Of a DNA stretch of 64,000 bases, positions 60,849 through 64,000 are shown piece after piece. Position 1 is the stretch's first letter. Every line of letters starts with the position of its first letter. Origin of the DNA: Streptomyces avicenniae (GTDB lineage: Bacteria; Actinomycetota; Actinomycetes; Streptomycetales; Streptomycetaceae). A program made the position numbers and the translations under genes. The notes beneath the pieces are model-generated. The model searched no databases. It was given only the letters and a program-made list of their open reading frames with translations, and had not been told where the DNA came from. The stretch covers positions 62,001-126,000 of the forward strand of contig NZ_JOEK01000012.1 of assembly GCF_000719135.1 (NCBI RefSeq), given 5' to 3'.

Positions 60849-61319
60849 TCAGGCGCCGCCCCGGGACGTCCCGCCGGACCGCCGGGCGGGCGGCTCGCCG
60901 AGCGCCACCAGGCAGCGGTCGAGCGCCGCGAGGAGACAGCCGGTCTCCTCCTCGGAGAAGGCGGCGGAAAGTCTCTCCTCGACCTCCGCCACGGCGGCGT
61001 CGGCCTCGTCGATCAGCGAACGCCCGGTCGGGGTGAGCCGGCTCTCCAGGACATGGTGATGACGGGGGTGCGGGGTGCGTTCCACCAGTCCGCGGTTCTC
61101 CAGGGTGGCGAGAACGGAGGACATGGTCTGCGGGGTGACCATGCATCTGCGGGCGAGCGCCGCGCCGGAAAGTCCCGACTCCTGCGACAAGGCGAGCAGC
61201 ACGTAGTACTGCGGCACATTGACCTTGAAGGGGCGCAGCACCGAGTGCTTCGCCGAGACCAGCTCCTGCTCGACCCTCCGGATGTGGTGGCCGATGCGCT
61301 CGTGTGCGGGAAGGGACAT
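60849..61319 (-). CDS. MarR-family regulator (paralogue of the one at 50437)
   Basis: A 156-residue MarR protein. NVPQYYVLLALSQESGLSGA, LARRCMVTPQTMSSVLATLE and VERTPHPRHHHVLESRLT match the first MarR of the cluster almost word for word. Start ATG 61319 aligns with that paralogue (both reach RIGHHI after a few residues); the longer frame upstream is not coding-like. It marks the right edge of the gene set and may control the CoA-ligase-like gene 285 bases downstream. Confidence 0.92.
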   Translation of the reverse strand: MSLPAHERIGHHIRRVEQELVSAKHSVLRPFKVNVPQYYVLLALSQESGLSGAALARRCMVTPQTMSSVLATLENRGLVERTPHPRHHHVLESRLTPTGRSLIDEADAAVAEVEERLSAAFSEEETGCLLAALDRCLVALGEPPARRSGGTSRGGA

Positions 61320-62475
61320 ATCAACCACGTTATGTAGATGGATTCTCATGGGACAAGACCGCAAACGGCCGGATTCCTGTACGACGGAATGGAAGCCCGA
61401 AGCGGACGGAAGGCGAGAGGGAGAGTGAGGGGAAGGCAACACGAAGAGTATCAATAAGACTTTGCCAAGCGGCAGTCGGACGGCGACGCAAACACGGAAC
61501 GGCACAAGCGGCGCGCGGGGCCGCGCCGTTCACCCGCGTTTTCCCCGCGCACGGGGTGAATGCGGCATTCGCCGGGCGCCGACCATACGCATAAGCACGG
61601 TCGGCGGCGCCACGGACGGACGGCCGCGGCCTCCGGTCCCCGGCGGGGCGGGCGACGCTCCGTGAATCCCGCCGCCCCGCGGGCGGCGCGGTGCGAACGG
61701 GACGGGTGTTCCCCTTGCATCGGGGCCCGACGGCGCCGAAGCGGTGGCACGGTCCACCGACGGGCGGCATCGCCGATACTGCCCGGTATGTCGCCGGGGA
61801 CCACGGGCGGCGTTCCGCGTCGGGCGGGGGCGCGAACGCCACGCCCACCGGCCTCGGGGCCCGGGCCGCGCAACCGGAAGATCGTCCTCCGGCGACGGAG
61901 AGCGAACGCCGGGACCGTCCGCGCGGGACGGGCGGGACGTCCGCCCCCGGCGCGGGAAGTCCGGCACGGCGCACCGCCCCGGGCAATGCCGCGAGCCGTC
62001 GCGGAAATCGTTGGAGTCAACTCCACCCCGCCCCGTCCCAGGAGAGGATTTGCAGACCGGGACACCCCGCGCGGGAAATCGGAAAGCGGCCACGCCCGTA
62101 CGTCGCACATCCGGCCGCCACGCGGGATCGACGCCCGCCGCCCGTCCCGGCATTCCCCCGGCAATCACCCAGGGAGTACGCGGCCGATCGCGCCCGGACC
62201 TCCACCGATTCCGGCCGCGGGCAGGGTAGTTCACCTTCCGTACATCGGGAGATACACACCGGGGCGTACGGCGGCGTGCCCGGGAGCGCGCCCTCCGCCA
62301 CCATCGCAGGACGCGCTCCCGGGGGTCCCGTCCGAACCCTTCCCACCGTGCGGGTGCCCGGCGGGGCCGGTTCCATGCCGACGGATCGTGGGCACCGGGA
62401 GCGGGCTACCCCTCGGCGCCCTCGGCGGGGTATCGTCCCCCGGACGCCCGACGAGGAACGGAAGGAGGCGCCGCC
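61320..62475. other. Gene-poor region of about 1.15 kb
   Basis: Several frames are open on both strands, but none has family motifs, a good ribosome-binding site or consistent codon use; the peptides are Arg/Gly/Pro-rich noise. The left 150 bases are AT-richer (promoter of the leftward MarR gene). A 12-base-stem hairpin lies at 62279-62323. It could hold an untranslated RNA or decayed DNA; nothing definite is seen. Confidence 0.5.
62279..62323. terminator. Long-loop hairpin in the gene-poor region
   Basis: CCCGGGAGCGCG (62279-62290) pairs perfectly with CGCGCTCCCGGG (62312-62323) across a 21-base loop. It could terminate transcription entering from either side or be part of a structured RNA. 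No gene end lies close by. Confidence 0.35.
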
Positions 62476-62535
62476 ATGCACACCACCACCGCCGCGCGCC
62501 TCCCCAGCCCGTGCCCCGGGCGTTTCCCCGGCTGA
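62476..62535 (+). CDS. Possible 19-residue ORF upstream of the acetyltransferase
   Basis: MHTTTAARLPSPCPGRFPG is preceded by GGAAGGAGG at good spacing, which is a stronger ribosome-binding site than that of the acetyltransferase 38 bases downstream. It may be a leader or regulatory ORF; no family is recognised. Confidence 0.35.
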   Translation: MHTTTAARLPSPCPGRFPG

Positions 62536-62573
62536 CCCGGACGGCGCGCACCACCGCTTCCGGAAGGTTCTCC

Positions 62574-63509
62574 ATGACCGACCTGGTCATCCGTCACCTC
62601 GTCGAGGACGAGGCGACGGCCCTGTTCACCTCCCTGCCCGACCCTGGGCTCGTCGGCCGCGCGCTGCTCGACCCGCCCCGCGACACCTACGCCACGCTCG
62701 CCGAGGGCGGCGAGTACCGCCCCGAGTGGACCTGGATCGCCGAACGCGGCGGCGAGGTCGTGGCCCGCGCCGCCTTCTGGGCCGGGCCAGAGGACACCGA
62801 GCCGAAGGTCCTCGACTGGTTCGACTTCACCGATCAGGCCGCCGGGGCCGAACTGCTCAGGCGCACCCCGCTGCGCGGCGAGTACGGGCTGCTCCTCCCG
62901 GCAGGCTGGCGCGACGAGCCGCGCACCCGCGTCGCCGCCGAGTCCCGCATCGCCGCCGCCACGGCCGCCGGGTACACGACGCTGGTCGAGCGGTACCGCT
63001 ACCTCTGGCGCCCGTCCGACGGGCTGCCGGAGCGTCCAGGACGCCTCGTCTTCCGCCCGGAGCCGGACGACGCGCGGATCCTGGAGACGCTGCGGCGCGT
63101 CCACACCGTCACCCTCGACGGGCACGCCCGGCTGGCCGTCGAGGCGGGCGGCGTGGAGCAGGCCGCGCAGGAGGAGCTGGACTTCTTCCACTGGTGCCCC
63201 TCCCCCCGCGCGTGGTGGCGCCTGGCGTACACGCCCGAGGGCGAACTGGTCGGCATCCAGGTGCCCGCGTACAACCCGACGGCGCCGATCGTCGGGTTCG
63301 TCGGCGTGGTGCCCGAGCAGCGCGGCCACGGGTACGCGTACGACCTGCTCGCCGAATGCACGCACACGCTGGCGGCCGAGGGCGTCGAGAAGATCGCGGC
63401 GGCCACGGACGTCGGGAACGTCCCGATGGCCAAGGCGTTCGCCCGCGCCGGGTACCCCGTCGCACAGATCACCTGGTGCATGACACCCCCGGGACCCGCC
63501 GTGGCCTGA
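62574..63509 (+). CDS. GNAT-family N-acetyltransferase
   Basis: A 311-residue protein starting at ATG 62574 with GGAAGG before it. The C-terminal GNAT domain has IVGFVGVVPEQRGHGYAYDL (acetyl-CoA loop) and ATDVGNVPMAKAFARAGYPV. The N-terminal half, IRHLVEDEATALFTSLPDPG onward, looks like a second, degenerate GNAT fold, as in tandem-GNAT proteins. Substrate unknown. It lies 36 bases upstream of treZ on the same strand. Confidence 0.85.
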   Translation: MTDLVIRHLVEDEATALFTSLPDPGLVGRALLDPPRDTYATLAEGGEYRPEWTWIAERGGEVVARAAFWAGPEDTEPKVLDWFDFTDQAAGAELLRRTPLRGEYGLLLPAGWRDEPRTRVAAESRIAAATAAGYTTLVERYRYLWRPSDGLPERPGRLVFRPEPDDARILETLRRVHTVTLDGHARLAVEAGGVEQAAQEELDFFHWCPSPRAWWRLAYTPEGELVGIQVPAYNPTAPIVGFVGVVPEQRGHGYAYDLLAECTHTLAAEGVEKIAAATDVGNVPMAKAFARAGYPVAQITWCMTPPGPAVA

Positions 63510-63545
63510 TTGCCCCGGCGGCGCGGTGCGCGGAGCATGGTGCCC

Positions 63546-64000
63546 ATGCTGTTCGAGGTATGGGCACCCCACGCGCACCGCGTCACGCTGGACCTGTCCG
63601 GGCGGTCCTGCGCCATGGACGCCGACCCCGCCCGCGCCGGATGGTGGCGCGCGGAGGAGGAGGCCGTCCCCGGCGACCGGTACGGCTTCGCACTGGACGA
63701 CGGGCAGGTCCTGCCGGACCCCCGCGCCCGCCGCCTGCCGGACGGTCCTGAGCGGCCGGGGGCGGTGGTCGATCTCGCCGCCCACCCCTGGCGGCACCCG
63801 TGGGCCGGGCGCGGCCTGCCGGGCGCCGTGCTCTACGAGACGCACATCGGCACGTTCACCCCCGAGGGCACCTTCGACGCGGCGGCCGGGCGGCTCGCGC
63901 ACCTGGCGCTGCTGGGCGTGACGCACGTCCAGCTGATGCCGGTGTGCCCCTTCCCCGGCCGCCACGGCTGGGGGTACGACGGCGTGGCGCCCTGGGCCGT
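63546..64000 (+). CDS. treZ: Malto-oligosyltrehalose trehalohydrolase (N-terminal part; cut by window edge)
   Basis: The first 151 residues of TreZ. It opens MLFEVWAPHAHRVTLDLSGR (N-terminal CBM48-type domain), then LYETHIGTFTPEGTFDAAAG and LMPVCPFPGRHGWGYDG, which begin the GH13 barrel. Start ATG 63546 fits the family and has GGAG ten bases upstream; ATG 63537 is in frame. It releases trehalose from the TreY product. The rest lies beyond the window. Confidence 0.93.
   Translation, partial: MLFEVWAPHAHRVTLDLSGRSCAMDADPARAGWWRAEEEAVPGDRYGFALDDGQVLPDPRARRLPDGPERPGAVVDLAAHPWRHPWAGRGLPGAVLYETHIGTFTPEGTFDAAAGRLAHLALLGVTHVQLMPVCPFPGRHGWGYDGVAPWA

Noticed and set aside
61560..62573. Upstream extension of the acetyltransferase frame by more than 300 codons
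   Set aside because: No motifs and noise-like composition; the ribosome-binding site and family start are at 62574.
1..64000. CRISPR arrays, tRNA or rRNA genes, insertion sequences, integrases and attachment-site repeats
   Set aside because: None seen on reading both strands; DUF2637 alone is not evidence for a mobile element.

Overview
The window is chromosomal DNA of a Streptomyces or a very close relative. Signs are very high GC with G/C-rich third codon positions, GTG starts, almost no TTA codons, an AfsA-family gene, a DmdR-type iron box, a lon gene preceded by an HspR-type HAIR repeat, and families typical of Streptomyces (SAV2148-type HEPN protein, DUF5753 regulator, DUF2637 membrane protein, HVDL leader peptides). 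No rRNA, tRNA, CRISPR array, transposase or integrase was seen. The window cuts a methyltransferase gene at its left end and treZ at its right end.

Layout. (1) 0-17 kb holds purine catabolism. A leftward operon (7.6 to 3.3 kb) encodes a thiamine-binding-like protein, a DNA-binding protein, a UraD-UraH fusion, uricase and 8-oxoguanine deaminase. A second leftward operon (14.6 to 9.6 kb) encodes the FAD, 2Fe-2S and molybdopterin subunits of a xanthine-dehydrogenase-type enzyme plus XdhC, divergent from a PucR regulator. Together they cover purine base to allantoin. (2) 17-31 kb is mixed: a GntR regulator with a TTA codon, an iron-box-controlled FhuF-like reductase, DUF2637, alkylation repair (Ogt, Ada-AlkA, AidB), an MBL/MarR pair, Lon and a DUF5753 regulator. 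(3) 31-44 kb is sulfur assimilation: leader peptide, sulfite reductase, Zn-ribbon protein, cysH, cysC, cysD, cysN, a sulfonate-type ABC importer and a sirohydrochlorin chelatase-like protein. Further right a second leader peptide precedes cysteine dioxygenase and rhodanese. (4) 44-50 kb: epimerase, acetyltransferase, the HEPN protein, treY and a small secreted protein.

(5) 50.4-61.3 kb is the most unusual stretch: a compact gene set lying between treY and treZ and bracketed by two paralogous MarR regulators. It holds a His-rich Tat-exported metal hydrolase, a drug-efflux-type MFS transporter, a FabH-like ketosynthase, a HAD phosphatase, an AfsA-family protein with a TTA (bldA) codon, a Pro/Ala/Arg-rich hypothetical protein, an FAD monooxygenase and a CoA-ligase-like protein. 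AfsA plus HAD phosphatase is the core of known butyrolactone/furan signal pathways, but the usual TetR receptor is absent. MarR-type CATAAG palindromes lie at the main promoters. I infer an unassigned small-molecule (possibly signalling) cluster. (6) A gene-poor 1.1 kb, an acetyltransferase and the start of treZ complete the window.
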